NCBI GenBank assembly: GCA_963766345.1
Contig: CAVXZL010000012.1
Location: 434,001 to 498,000 of the forward strand
Direction: 5' to 3'
From: DASVFB01 sp963766345
GTDB lineage: Bacteria > Actinomycetota > Thermoleophilia > Gaiellales > Gaiellaceae
Length of the DNA stretch: 64,000 bases
Shown: positions 1-8,680 of the stretch, piece after piece
Position numbering within the stretch: position 1 is the stretch's first letter
Layout: every line of letters starts with the position of its first letter
Position numbers and translations under genes: made by a program
The notes under the pieces: generated by a model
The model's input: only the letters and a program-made list of their open reading frames with translations
What the model was told of the DNA's origin: nothing
The model's database searches: none

Positions 1-99
1 CGCATAGGGGGAGACTCCCGCGAACGGAGAACTTCCTCTCCGGATGCCGCATGCAGCTATCGCCCCGCCCACAGAGACCCCGCTACCCTTGCCGTCGTC

Positions 100-639
100 G
101 TGGCGTCTCTCGTGGTCGTCGTTGCGGGCGGGCTCGCCCTCGCCGCCGGAACCGCCGCACCTGCATCGGCGTCGACGCCGTGCTCGCAGAGCGTCATCAA
201 CGACTGGTTCGACGACGGCAAGGTCGACAAGACGTATCCGCAGCACTGCTACACGGAGGCGATCCAGCACCTTCCGCGCGACATCCACACGTACTCGAAC
301 GCGGCCGATGACATCCGCGCCGCGATGCTCGCGGCGTTCAACAAGGGCGGGGGCGCATCCTCGGGCGGATCGCAGCAGACATCCGGCGGGAACGCACATA
401 GCCCGTCGTCCAACAGCACGACTCCCTCGGCCTCGGCCGCCGCACCGAAGGCGGACGAGCCGAAGCAGGGCGTGATCGTGCGCGCGATCGAGTGGCTCGG
501 CCCGTCGGATGCGGGCGCGGTGCCGCTGCCGCTCCTGATCCTGGCGGGCGTTGCGTTCCTGCTCCTCGCCGCGGCCGGCGGGAGCCTCGTCAACCGGCGC
601 CTGCAAGAGCGCCGGCTGCCGCCTCCTCCCCGGGCCTAG
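100..639 (+). CDS. Secreted or membrane-anchored hypothetical protein
   Basis: I do not recognise the family. The product is about 179 residues. It begins with a hydrophobic stretch ending in an Ala-rich segment like a signal peptide (residues 1-26). A compact domain with two Cys (residues 28-80) follows, then a Ser/Gly/Pro/Ala linker (85-125) and a C-terminal membrane segment (about 143-163) followed by Arg residues. That predicts an exported domain tethered to the membrane. The start is uncertain. A GTG at 100 opens this frame, but the coding look continues upstream (PATLAVVV), and an ATG at 51 would join it after a one-base shift, as seen in many genes of this window. No neighbour indicates a function. 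Confidence 0.6.
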   Translation: MASLVVVVAGGLALAAGTAAPASASTPCSQSVINDWFDDGKVDKTYPQHCYTEAIQHLPRDIHTYSNAADDIRAAMLAAFNKGGGASSGGSQQTSGGNAHSPSSNSTTPSASAAAPKADEPKQGVIVRAIEWLGPSDAGAVPLPLLILAGVAFLLLAAAGGSLVNRRLQERRLPPPPRA

Positions 640-723
640 AGGCTCTCGGCGGACCGGGCCTCCCGGGCGTTGTCCATCCGGCGGCGGCAGTAGCCTCCCG
701 GACCCGCAATGACCCGGAGTGAC

Positions 724-729
724 TAGCCT
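724..729 (+). promoter_or_regulatory. Possible -10 element (TAGCCT) ahead of nrdJ
   Basis: TAGCCT lies 11 nt before the nrdJ ATG and is followed directly by GGAGGG, which could serve as a ribosome-binding site. It fits the TANNNT pattern seen before other genes here. The spacing is longer than in the leaderless cases, so the call is weak. Confidence 0.3.
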
Positions 730-740
730 GGAGGGAACAG

Positions 741-3501
741 ATGGCAACCGCCGACGAGACCACGGAGACCACCGCGCAACCACTCGAGGGCGCGGCTGAA
801 ACCGCTGCAAATGCCGTATTGGACGGCGGTTCGCAGCTCGGCGTTCGCCGCTACTTCACGATCCCCGGGCGCGACCCGTTCGACGAGGTCGAGTGGGAGA
901 CGCGCGACGCGTTCATCCCGGGCAAGGAGAAGCCCGCGTTCGACCAGAAGGGCGTCGAGTTCCCGAAGACCTGGTCGCAGACGGCGACGAACATCGTGGC
1001 CCAGAAGTACTTCCGCGGCCGGATGAGCTCGCCCGACCGCGAGCGCAGCGTCAAGCAGATGATCGGCCGCGTCGTCACGACGATCGGCACGTGGGGCCGC
1101 GCGGGCGGCTACTTCGCGGACGAGGACGAGGCGAAGACGTTCGAGGACGAGCTGAAGTTCATCCTCGTGTACCAGCTCGCCGCGTTCAACTCGCCGGTGT
1201 GGTTCAACGTCGGCTTCGAGGAGAAGCCGCAGTGCAGCGCGTGCTTCATCCTCTCGATCGACGACTCGATGGAGTCGATCCTCGACTGGATCCGGCGCGA
1301 GGGAGTGATCTTCCGCGGCGGCTCGGGCTCCGGCGTCAACCTGTCGAAGCTGCGCTCGTCGAAGGAGCAGCTGTCGAAGGGCGGCTACGCCTCCGGGCCG
1401 GTGTCGTTCATGCGCGGCGCCGATGCGTCGGCGGGGACGATCAAGTCGGGCGGCAAGACGCGCCGCGCGGCGAAGATGGTCGTGCTCGACGTCGACCATC
1501 CGGACGTCGAGGAGTTCATCTGGTGCAAGGCGCACGAGGAGGAGAAGGCGCGCGTCCTCGAGGCCGCCGGCTACGACATGTCGCTCGACAGCCCTGACTG
1601 GGCTTCGATCCAGTACCAGAACGCGAACAACTCGGTGCGCGTCACCGACACGTTCATGGACGCGGCAGCCGCCGACGGCGAGTGGAACCTCACCGCGCGC
1701 ACGGACGGCGCCGTCGTCGACACCGTCGACGCGAAGAAGCTGCTGCGCCAGATCGCCGAGGCTGCGTGGAAGTGCGCCGACCCGGGCGTGCAGTACGACA
1801 CGACGATCAACAAGTGGCACACGCTGCCGAACACGTCGCGCATCAACGCGTCGAACCCCTGCAGCGAGTACATGTCGATCGACGACTCGGCGTGCAACCT
1901 CGCGTCGCTGAACCTGATGAAGTTCCGCCGCGAGGACGGCGAGCTCGACGTCGAGGCGTACGAGCACGCCGTCGACACCGTCTTCCTCGCGCAGGAGATC
2001 CTCGTCGGCTGCTCGTCGTACCCGACGCCCGAGATCGAGCGGAACGCGAAGGCGTACCGCCAGCTCGGCCTCGGCTACGCGAACCTCGGCGCGCTGCTGA
2101 TGGCGCGCGGGCTTCCGTACGACTCCGACGAGGGACGCGCGTACGCGGCGGCGATCACGTCGCTGATGACGGGACGCGCCTACCGCAAGTCCTCGGAGAT
2201 CGCGGCGCGCATGGGCGCGTTCGCCGGCTACCGCAAGAACGCCGCGGCGATGCTCGGCGTGATGTCGATGCACCGCGCGGCCGTCGCGAACATCGAGAAC
2301 TCGTCGTCCGTTCCGACCGACCTGCTGTCGGCCTGCCGCAAGGCGTGGGACGACGTGCTCGACCTCGGCGAGGTGCACGGCTACCGCAACGCGCAATCGA
2401 CCGTGCTCGCGCCGACGGGGACGATCAGCTTCATGATGGATTGCGACACGACGGGCGTGGAGCCGGACTTCTCGCTCGTCAAGTCGAAGAAGCTCGTCGG
2501 CGGCGGCGAGATCACGATCGTCAACCGCACGGTGCCGCTCGGGCTCGAGAAGCTCGGCTACGCGCCGACCGAGGTGGACGAGGTCGTCGCGTGGATCGAC
2601 GAGCGCAACTCGATCGTCGGCGCGCCGTACGTGAAGGCCGAGCACTACCCCGTGTTCGACTGCGCGGTCGGCGAGCGCGCGATCCACTACTCGCGGCCAC
2701 GTGAAGATGATGGGCGCCGTCCAGCCGTTCATCTCCGGCGCGATCTCGAAGACGGTGAACCTGCCCGAGACCGCGACGGTCGACGAGGTCGCGCAGCTCT
2801 GGATCGACGCGTGGAAGCTCGGCGTCAAGGCGATCGCGATCTACCGCGACAACTGCAAGGTCGCGCAGCCGCTCTCCGGCAAGAAGGACGCCGCTGCGAC
2901 CCCGCCGGTGCCGATCCGCGAGCGCAAGCGCCTGCCGGACGATCGCACCGAGGTCGGCCGCAAGTTCCGCGTCGGCGACTACGAGGGCTACATCCACGTC
3001 GGCCTCTACGACGACGGCACGCCCGGCGACATCTTCGTCGACATCGCGAAGGAGGGCACGACGCTCGCCGGCCTCATGAACTCGTTCATGATCTCCGTCT
3101 CGCTCGGCCTGCAGTACGGCGTGCCGCTCGAGGTGTACGTCTCGAAGTTCGCGCACATGCGCTTCGAGCCGAGCGGGATGACGAACGACGCCGACATCCG
3201 CGTCGCGAAGTCGATCGTCGACTACGTCTTCCGCTGGATGGGCAAGAAGTTCCTCACCGTCGAGCAGCAGGAGGAGATCGGGATCCTGTCGCCGGAGGTG
3301 CGCGCCAAGATGGCGTCGGCGTACGCCGCGGCGGATGCCCAGGCCACGGCCGCGCCGGTCGAGGCGCCGCCGCCCGGACAGACGGCTCTCTTCAACAGCT
3401 GGGAGGACGCGGTCGAGTGCGCCCGCTGCGGCGGCCGCATGATCCGCACCGGCTCGTGCTACACGTGCCGCGACTGCGGCACGAACACCGGTTGCAGCTA
3501 G
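741..3501 (+). CDS. nrdJ: Adenosylcobalamin-dependent class II ribonucleotide reductase (frameshifted)
   Basis: Reduces ribonucleotides to deoxyribonucleotides with adenosylcobalamin as radical source, in the cytoplasm. The long N-terminal part holds the glycyl-radical-like barrel, including SNPCSEY (N372, C374 and E376 match the catalytic Asn-Cys-Glu of the family) and Cys-containing segments near residues 165 and 385. The C-terminal part has MMGAVQPFISG and ISKTVNLPE, then a zinc-ribbon tail (CARCGG...CYTCRDCG...GCS) that normally re-reduces the active site. The reading frame changes at about 2691-2697: the N-terminal frame runs on as Arg-rich nonsense, and the conserved C-terminal part resumes one base later (GHVKMMG). 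One extra base restores about 919 residues, normal for the family. Sequence error is more likely than a dead gene, because both halves are well conserved. Confidence 0.93.
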
Positions 3502-3521
3502 CCGAACGCGCTAGCTGTCCT

Positions 3522-3559
3522 GACGACGAAGGGCGCCTCGCGAGGCGCCCTTCGTCGTC
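3522..3559 (+). terminator. Perfect hairpin terminator after nrdJ
   Basis: Two perfectly complementary 19-base arms (GACGACGAAGGGCGCCTCG and its reverse complement) lie 20 bases after the nrdJ stop. No clear T-run follows, as is common for high-G+C actinobacterial terminators. It separates nrdJ from the dodecin gene. Confidence 0.75.
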
Positions 3560-3642
3560 TAGGACTCGCGCAGGTCATAACGCGCCGAAACGATTCTTCG
3601 ACGAAGATCCGGCTTTCCGCGTCAGCGTCGAGAGGAGCAGAG

Positions 3643-3858
3643 ATGAGTGACAGCGTGTACCGCGTAACCGAGGTGATCGGCACGAGCATCGACTCGTGGG
3701 AGGCCGCGGCGAGCAACGCTGTGGAGACGGCGGCGAAGTCGATCCGCGACCTGCGCATCGCCGAGGCGACCCGCTTCGACGTCACGATTCAGGACGGCAA
3801 GGTCGCGGAGTACCGCGTGCGCCTCGGGATCTCGTTCAAGTACGAGGCCGGAGACTGA
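3643..3858 (+). CDS. Dodecin family flavin-binding protein
   Basis: Small 71-residue protein of the dodecin family. These assemble into hollow dodecamers that store or sequester flavins (riboflavin, FMN or FAD) in the cytoplasm. The sequence shows the family pattern VYRVTEVIGTS, then SWEAA with the Trp that stacks on the flavin ring, the helix NAVETAAKSIRDL, and the C-terminal strands with GKVAEYRVRLGISFKYE. Length matches the family (about 65-75 residues). The ATG is preceded by AGGAG at good spacing. The gene stands alone between the nrdJ terminator and the convergent protease gene. Confidence 0.92.
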   Translation: MSDSVYRVTEVIGTSIDSWEAAASNAVETAAKSIRDLRIAEATRFDVTIQDGKVAEYRVRLGISFKYEAGD

Positions 3859-3898
3859 CGCAGGCGGGGCACGTCACCCCGCCCGCGTCCATGTCGCA

Positions 3899-4690
3899 TC
3901 AGACGCGCGAGAGTAGCTGCTTCACGTCGTTGGACGAGACGGCGAAGCCGACGCCGTCGTTGCCGCCGGAGTCGCTCTCGATCTGCGAGTTGACGCCGAT
4001 CACCTGACCTTGCGCGTTCAGGAGCGGGCCGCCGGAGTTGCCGTGGTTGATCGCGGCGTCCGTCTGGATCGCGTTCGTGATCGTCGCGTTGTTCGTCCCG
4101 CTGATGTGGCGATGAAGGGCGCTCACGATTCCGCTCGTCACCGTCTCGCTCAGGCCGAACGGGCTCCCGATCGCGACGACCTCGTCGCCGACCTGCACGT
4201 CGCTCGAGTCGGCGAGCGTCAGCGGATGGAGCACCGAGCCCGGCGCGTCGACCTTCAGCACCGCGAGATCGAGCGACGGGTCGCTGTCGACGACGCGTGC
4301 CGCGTACGTCTTGCCGTTCCAGAGCTTGACCGTGATCGAGCTCGCGCCTTCGACGACGTGCTCGTTCGTCACGATCCGGCCGTCGGCGCTCACGACGAAG
4401 CCGGAGCCCTGCGCCTGGGACGTCTGCGCGTCGCCGCCCCACGGCGTCGGCACGGTCTGCGTCGATCGAACGGTGATCTGCACGACGCCGCGGTACGCGC
4501 GCTTGTAGACCTGCCCCACCGTGAGGGAGCTCGTCGAGGACGAGACCGGCGAGCCGGACGCGTTCACCTGCCGCACGACCGTGGCGCTCGGGCGGGCCGC
4601 GAGGACCGCGTAGGTGGTCGTGCCCGCAACCGCGAGGATCGCTGCGGCGAGCACGAGGACGAAAGGGAATCTGATTCTCCTGCTGGGCAT
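3899..4690 (-). CDS. HtrA/DegP-like serine protease without PDZ domain
   Basis: A membrane-anchored trypsin-fold protease of the HtrA (S1C) type, expected to act outside the membrane on damaged or specific proteins. The ATG at 4690 is chosen because AGGAGG lies 6 bases upstream; an in-frame ATG 60 bases earlier would add residues unlike the family. In the 263-residue product, residues 9-31 form a membrane anchor, and a short linker leads to the protease core. The catalytic triad is His111 (TNEHVV), Asp141 (DLAVL) and Ser219 (GNSGGP). The protein stops just after the protease domain, so the PDZ domain usual in DegP/DegQ is absent. A divergent gene starts at 4794. Confidence 0.9.
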   Translation of the reverse strand: MPSRRIRFPFVLVLAAAILAVAGTTTYAVLAARPSATVVRQVNASGSPVSSSTSSLTVGQVYKRAYRGVVQITVRSTQTVPTPWGGDAQTSQAQGSGFVVSADGRIVTNEHVVEGASSITVKLWNGKTYAARVVDSDPSLDLAVLKVDAPGSVLHPLTLADSSDVQVGDEVVAIGSPFGLSETVTSGIVSALHRHISGTNNATITNAIQTDAAINHGNSGGPLLNAQGQVIGVNSQIESDSGGNDGVGFAVSSNDVKQLLSRV

Positions 4691-4781
4691 CTCGACCTCC
4701 TGGGCGTCGTGGTCGATCTCCATGACACCGGCCGCGGCTAAGACGCGCATGAACCCGCCCTAAGACCTCCGTAAGAGTCGC

Positions 4782-4787
4782 TAGGGT
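4782..4787 (+). promoter_or_regulatory. -10 element TAGGGT, leaderless start
   Basis: TAGGGT lies exactly 6 nt before the GTG at 4794, with no ribosome-binding site between. Transcription would begin at or next to the start codon. Confidence 0.5.
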
Positions 4788-4793
4788 CGCGGC

Positions 4794-5255
4794 GTGCCGG
4801 AGGAGGAGACGAAGGACGAACGGCTCAACCGCGAGCTCGAGGAGCTGCTGCAGGAGCTCCGCATCGCGCTCCCGGGCGTGCAGATCCTCTTCGCGTTCCT
4901 GCTCGTCGTCCCGTTCAACAACCGCTTCGCCGAGACCGACGACCTGCAACGGAACGTCTGGTTCGCGGCGTTGCTGCTCGCGCTCGGCGCGGTGGCGTGC
5001 TTCATCGCGCCGACCGCATACCACCGCATTCGCTTCCGCGACTTCGACAAGGAGCGGCTCGTGACGACCGCGACGCGGCTCGCCGTCGTCGGGCTCGGGT
5101 TCCTCGCGACGGCGCTGTCCGCGTCCGCGTTCTTCGTCACCGGCTTCGTGTTCAGCGATCGCGCCGCGGCGTTCGTGACCGCGATCGCCGCGGGCACCAT
5201 CGGCGGCCTGTGGTTTGCGCTGCCGCTGCTGCGGAAGTTCAGCGACGACTCGTGA
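4794..5255 (+). CDS. DUF6328 family membrane protein
   Basis: A 153-residue integral membrane protein resembling the DUF6328 family, whose function is unknown. A charged N-terminal helix (EETKDERLNRELEELLQEL) precedes four hydrophobic segments at about residues 33-50, 63-80, 97-118 and 126-143. Characteristic residues include LPGVQILFAFLL and APTAYHRIRFR. The GTG start at 4794 fits the family N-terminus and sits 6 nt after a TAGGGT box. The stop overlaps the next start (GTGA), so the two genes are probably translated together. Confidence 0.78.
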   Translation: MPEEETKDERLNRELEELLQELRIALPGVQILFAFLLVVPFNNRFAETDDLQRNVWFAALLLALGAVACFIAPTAYHRIRFRDFDKERLVTTATRLAVVGLGFLATALSASAFFVTGFVFSDRAAAFVTAIAAGTIGGLWFALPLLRKFSDDS

Positions 5256-5677
5256 CCGACCGTCGCCGATCCGTCCTCGCAGGCGCCGCCGCAGCGACGC
5301 TGTGGGGTCTCGCGGAGCCGCTCGACCAGCGGCTCCTGCGCTGCGACTACTCGGACATCGCGCTGCTCGGCAAGTTCGTCACGCGCGGCCGGCACTGGCG
5401 CGCGGCGGGTTTCGCCGTTCACGCCGTGAACGGAGCCGTCTTCGGCCTCGTCTTCCACGAGGCGCGTCGGCTACTGAACGTTCACCCGCGGAAGCTCGCA
5501 GTCGGGATGGCGCTCGCCGAGCACGGGACGCTCTACCCCCTCTGCTACTTCGTCGACCGTCACCATCCCGCCCGCGGCGAGGAGGGCATCCCGCCGCTGC
5601 TGACGAACCCTCGCGCGTATGCGCAGGCGACCTGGCGCCATGCGCTTTTCGGCCTCGCGCTCGGCCGCCTGGCATGA
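5252..5677 (+). CDS. Hypothetical membrane-associated protein
   Basis: A 141-residue protein I cannot assign to a family. It starts at a GTG that overlaps the stop of the preceding DUF6328 gene by 4 nt (GTGA). It has weakly hydrophobic stretches (VLAGAAAATLWGLAEPL, AAGFAVHAVNGAVFGLVF) and several His and Tyr residues in the second half (LAEHGTLYPLCYFVDRHH). Location and overlap indicate co-expression with the membrane proteins on either side. Nothing points to a catalytic role. Confidence 0.6.
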   Translation: MTDRRRSVLAGAAAATLWGLAEPLDQRLLRCDYSDIALLGKFVTRGRHWRAAGFAVHAVNGAVFGLVFHEARRLLNVHPRKLAVGMALAEHGTLYPLCYFVDRHHPARGEEGIPPLLTNPRAYAQATWRHALFGLALGRLA

Positions 5678-5723
5678 ACCGAGTTCTGGCCAAGATTTAG
5701 CCTCCGGCGAACGCGCAGCGGCC

Positions 5724-5729
5724 TACGGT
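5724..5729 (+). promoter_or_regulatory. -10 element TACGGT, leaderless start
   Basis: TACGGT lies 6 nt before the GTG at 5736, with no ribosome-binding site. The spacing equals that at 4782 and 8669. Confidence 0.45.
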
Positions 5730-5735
5730 CGGACG

Positions 5736-6317
5736 GTGACGGAGCGCAGCGAACGCAACGCGCGGCTGACCGGATCGACTGCGGTGATCCTCTTCTGCCT
5801 GCTCGCGCTCGAGGGCGTGACGATCCTCTTCATCCGCCCGCTCCTGTCGGTGCACGAGTTCGTCGGGATGATGCTCGTCCCGCCCGTGCTGCTGAAGCTC
5901 GCGAGCACGGGCTGGCGCTTCGCGCGCTACTACCGCCGCGACCCCGACTTCGTCGTCGCCGGACCGCCGAAGCTCCTCCTGAGGATGACCGCGCCGTTCC
6001 TCGTGCTCGCAACGATAGGCGTCTTCGCGACCGGCGTCACGATGCTCGCGCTGGGGCCGCGCTCGCAGGGACTGATCGGCCTCCACACGGCGAGCTTCGT
6101 GGTGTGGTTCGGCGCGATGGTCGTCCACGTCCTCGGGCACGTGCTGCGCGTGCCGGGTCTCGCCCGCGTCAGCGCCCGCGGGCAGCGCCTCCTCGTCGCG
6201 GGAGCCGTCGTCGCGGGCGTCGTGGTCGCCGGCGCCACCGTGCCCCTCATCCATCCGTGGACGCACTGGGCGGCGCACCAGCGCGACGACCGAGCCGCCA
6301 GGCCGCTGAGGGAGTGA
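5736..6317 (+). CDS. Four-helix membrane protein with conserved-looking histidines
   Basis: A 193-residue membrane protein with four or five hydrophobic segments (about residues 13-33, 42-57, 84-106, 116-137 and 155-175). His40 sits at a helix boundary, and His117, His131 and His135 lie along another helix (GLHTASFVVWFGAMVVH). Paired intramembrane His residues in a small four-helix protein resemble cytochrome b561-type haem-binding proteins; that is inference from layout, and no family motif proves it. The GTG start has a TANNNT box 6 nt upstream. The stop at 6317 overlaps a possible GTG of the next gene. Confidence 0.6.
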   Translation: MTERSERNARLTGSTAVILFCLLALEGVTILFIRPLLSVHEFVGMMLVPPVLLKLASTGWRFARYYRRDPDFVVAGPPKLLLRMTAPFLVLATIGVFATGVTMLALGPRSQGLIGLHTASFVVWFGAMVVHVLGHVLRVPGLARVSARGQRLLVAGAVVAGVVVAGATVPLIHPWTHWAAHQRDDRAARPLRE

Positions 6318-6347
6318 CCGTAGGACGCTCACGTCCGTTGTACCCAC

Positions 6348-7373
6348 GTGAGACTGCTCGAGCGATTCCGGGAGCGACACGCACAACGGGGGCGGTCCCC
6401 GCGGTCGCCCGATCCCCGACGAGGCACCGCAGCCGCAGCCGGAGCACCGCAGAGCCGAAGCTCGCGGACCCGGAGCCGACCGACCTCTCGAAGCGCGACT
6501 ACCTCGCAATCCTCAAGCGGGCGTTCAAGCGCGCGAACGAGGACCACATCACGAATCTCGCCGCCGCGCTCGCGTACTACGCGTTCCTCGCGATTCCGTC
6601 CGCGCTCCTCATCGCGATCGGCCTCTTCGGCATCTTCGCGAGCCCGCAGGACGTCTCGGTGCTCGTCGACAAGCTCGGAACGATCATGCCGTCGCAGGCG
6701 ACGAGCCTCATCCACGACAGCCTGACCCAGATGACGGAGAAGGACGCCGGGGGCGTCGTTCTGCTCGGGCTCGGCGGCCTGCTCGCCGTGTGGTCGCTCG
6801 GCGGCGCGATGCAGAACGTGATGTGGGCGCTCAACGCCGCGTACAAGCGCGACGAGACTCGCGGCTTCGTGAAGCGGCGCCTGACGGCCTGGGCGATGCT
6901 CGGCTTCGCGCTGCTCGGCTTCGCGCTCGCTTTCGGGCTGCTCGTCCTCGGCCCGGTGCTGTCGACATGGGTCGGCAATGCAATCGGCGAGCCGGGGCTC
7001 GTGAAGGCCGATTTGGTGGGTTGCGCAGTGGCCGGTGCTCGTCGGCGGCCTGCTGCTCTCCTTCGCCGGGATCCTCTACCTGGGGCCGAACATCGAGCAG
7101 CCGCGCTGGAAGTTCCTCAGCTTCGGCGCGACCTTCGCCGTCGTCCTCTGGCTGCTCGCCTCGGGAGCGTTCGCGCTCTACGTCAGCATGTTCGGCTCGT
7201 ACAACAAGGCGTGGGGCTCGCTGTCGGCGGTCGTGATCCTCATGACGTGGTTCTGGCTGAGCGGCGTCGCACTCCTGCTCGGCGCGGAGATCAACGCGGA
7301 GACCGAGCGGAGCCGTGAGCTTCGGCGCGGCGAGCCCGCCGAGGTCGAGCTCACCGCGCCGGCCAAGGCGTAG
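6348..7373 (+). CDS. YihY/BrkB (RNase BN-like) family membrane protein (frameshifted)
   Basis: Member of the YihY/BrkB inner-membrane family, whose exact role is unsettled and which was once misnamed RNase BN. Family marks are KRANEDHITNLAAALAYYAF, the GLFGIF helix, VWSLGGAMQNVMWALNAAY, and the C-terminal WFWLSGVALLLGAEINAE. The frame changes at 7012-7014 (ATTTGG): the first frame becomes Arg-rich, and WWVAQWPVLVGG resumes one base on. The poorly conserved N-terminus also seems to pass through three frames. Starting at GTG 6348, three single-base insertions would give an uninterrupted protein of about 340 residues, normal for the family; a GTG at 6314 is the alternative start. Probably sequence errors. 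Confidence 0.82.
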
Positions 7374-7398
7374 TCGCTCCGCGACGCGCGAAAGGCGA

Positions 7399-7420
7399 AG
7401 GGGCGCCGATCGACGCCCCT
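7399..7420 (+). terminator. Hairpin terminator after the YihY gene
   Basis: AGGGGCG and CGCCCCT pair around a loop that holds a nearly palindromic CGATCG. The hairpin is 26 bases after the stop and there is no T-run. Confidence 0.55.
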
Positions 7421-7624
7421 GCGGTGGTTAGAACCTACGAGCATTCTGCCCGAGCCGATGAGGCGCGGGCCGCCTTTCTGCCGGATGAAGAGCGGCCGTG
7501 CGGGTGGGCAGCGGGCCGCCCGTCGTCGGATCCATCAGCCGCGTGTCGCCGGTGGCGATCAGAACGTTCCACGGCCAGAAGACGCGCGTCCCCGGATGCC
7601 CAATCGTCTAAGCCTCGGGAGGGG
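7421..7624. other. Intergenic stretch without recognised content
   Basis: About 200 bases between the hairpin and the stop of the convergent DUF892 gene. It is G+C rich with short inverted repeats (for example GGGC...GCCC near 7507-7522). I see no credible coding frame, tRNA cloverleaf or known riboswitch. Confidence 0.4.
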
Positions 7625-8605
7625 TCAGGCGCCGGCCGAGGTCACCCCCGCGGCCTCGAGCGACGCGTCCACCGCGTCGTCGAACGCCTCGGCGACGCGC
7701 TCCGACGCGGTCCGCTCCTCCTCGAGGATCTTCCCCACGAGCGTGGCCGTCTCGTGATCGTCCGCACGCTCGGCGACGCGCTTCAGCTGCTCGTACCCGC
7801 CGATCTCCAGGTGCTCGAACGCCCGGATGAAGGCGGCGAGCTTGCCGGGCGTGTCCGGATGCCCGCGGAAGAAGGCGGCCCAGTTGAGCCCGCCCAGGCG
7901 CAGCGCCGAGTCCTTCAGCCTCGAGGGATCGCCGCCGAGAGCGTTCAGCCGCCCCTCGATCAGCTCGCAGTGGTCGCGCGACTCCGCAAGGTGCTCCTCG
8001 TAGATGCCCTCGAGCCGCTCGCTCCCTCCGAGCTTCGGGCCACGTTCGAGGAGGGCGATGCCCTGCGCCTCGATCGCATGCGCGTCGGCGAGATACTTCC
8101 GCAGCTGTTCCGTCAGATCGTCCCGGCCGACCGCCCGTAGCGACGCGTCGACCGCGACCTCGAACGTCGCCTCGAGGCGCTTCATCATCGCGCTCTCGTC
8201 GGCGGCGATGCGATCGGCCGTCTCGATGACGGTCTCGTCGTCCGCACGCACCGCGACTGCGCGCAGCAGCTGGTACGAGGACAGCTCGAGCGCCTCGTAG
8301 GAGAGCGAATGGGCGTGCAGCTTGCCCGGAGTGTCCGGCTGGAGCCGCGCAAAGAGCACGAATCCCTTGCCGCCGAGCGCCATCACCGCGTCCTTCGTAC
8401 GGGCCGGCTTCGCGTCGCGCGCCTCGAGCGCGACCCTCGTCGAACGCTCGTGCCCCTCCGTCTCGACGAGGTGCTCCCGGTAGATCGCCGAGAGCTCCGG
8501 ATCGCCGGCGATGTCCGGCGCCTTGCGCAGCTGGGCGAGCGCCTGCGCTTCGATCGAATGCGCGTCTTCGAGGTACTTCGTGAGTTGCTCTGCAAGTGTC
8601 GTCAT
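7625..8605 (-). CDS. Tandem ferritin-like DUF892 (YciE/YciF type) protein
   Basis: A 326-residue protein of two similar halves, each a DUF892-type four-helix ferritin-like domain. Members of this family bind di-iron and are linked to stress responses. Half one (residues 1-160) has LTKYLEDAHSIEAQALAQL, EHLVETEGHE and PDTPGKL. Half two (163-326) repeats these as LRKYLADAHAIEAQGIALL, EHLAESRDHCE and PDTPGKL. Both end in AVDASL. Glu and His residues suitable for metal binding recur in both halves. Most family members have one domain of about 160 residues, so this looks like an internal duplication. The ATG at 8605 follows AAGGA. The gene is divergent from dinB. Confidence 0.85.
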   Translation of the reverse strand: MTTLAEQLTKYLEDAHSIEAQALAQLRKAPDIAGDPELSAIYREHLVETEGHERSTRVALEARDAKPARTKDAVMALGGKGFVLFARLQPDTPGKLHAHSLSYEALELSSYQLLRAVAVRADDETVIETADRIAADESAMMKRLEATFEVAVDASLRAVGRDDLTEQLRKYLADAHAIEAQGIALLERGPKLGGSERLEGIYEEHLAESRDHCELIEGRLNALGGDPSRLKDSALRLGGLNWAAFFRGHPDTPGKLAAFIRAFEHLEIGGYEQLKRVAERADDHETATLVGKILEEERTASERVAEAFDDAVDASLEAAGVTSAGA

Positions 8606-8668
8606 GTCCTTGAACTCATACCCACCGGTGTCCGCTTCAACACCAGCAACCCCGTCCCGGCCGGTGCA

Positions 8669-8674
8669 TAGCCT
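8669..8674 (+). promoter_or_regulatory. -10 element TAGCCT ahead of dinB, leaderless start
   Basis: TAGCCT lies exactly 6 nt before the dinB ATG, with no ribosome-binding site. I see no convincing LexA box nearby. Confidence 0.5.
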
Positions 8675-8680
8675 TTCGGC

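Noticed and set aside
723..2828. 701-codon open frame antisense to nrdJ
   Set aside because: It is rich in Arg, Ala, Val and Asp with no domain, and mirrors the codon structure of nrdJ. Long antisense frames are expected at this G+C content.
7421..7624. Possible structured RNA in the longest gene-free stretch
   Set aside because: Only short G+C hairpins are visible. No tRNA, RNase P, tmRNA or known riboswitch core was recognised.
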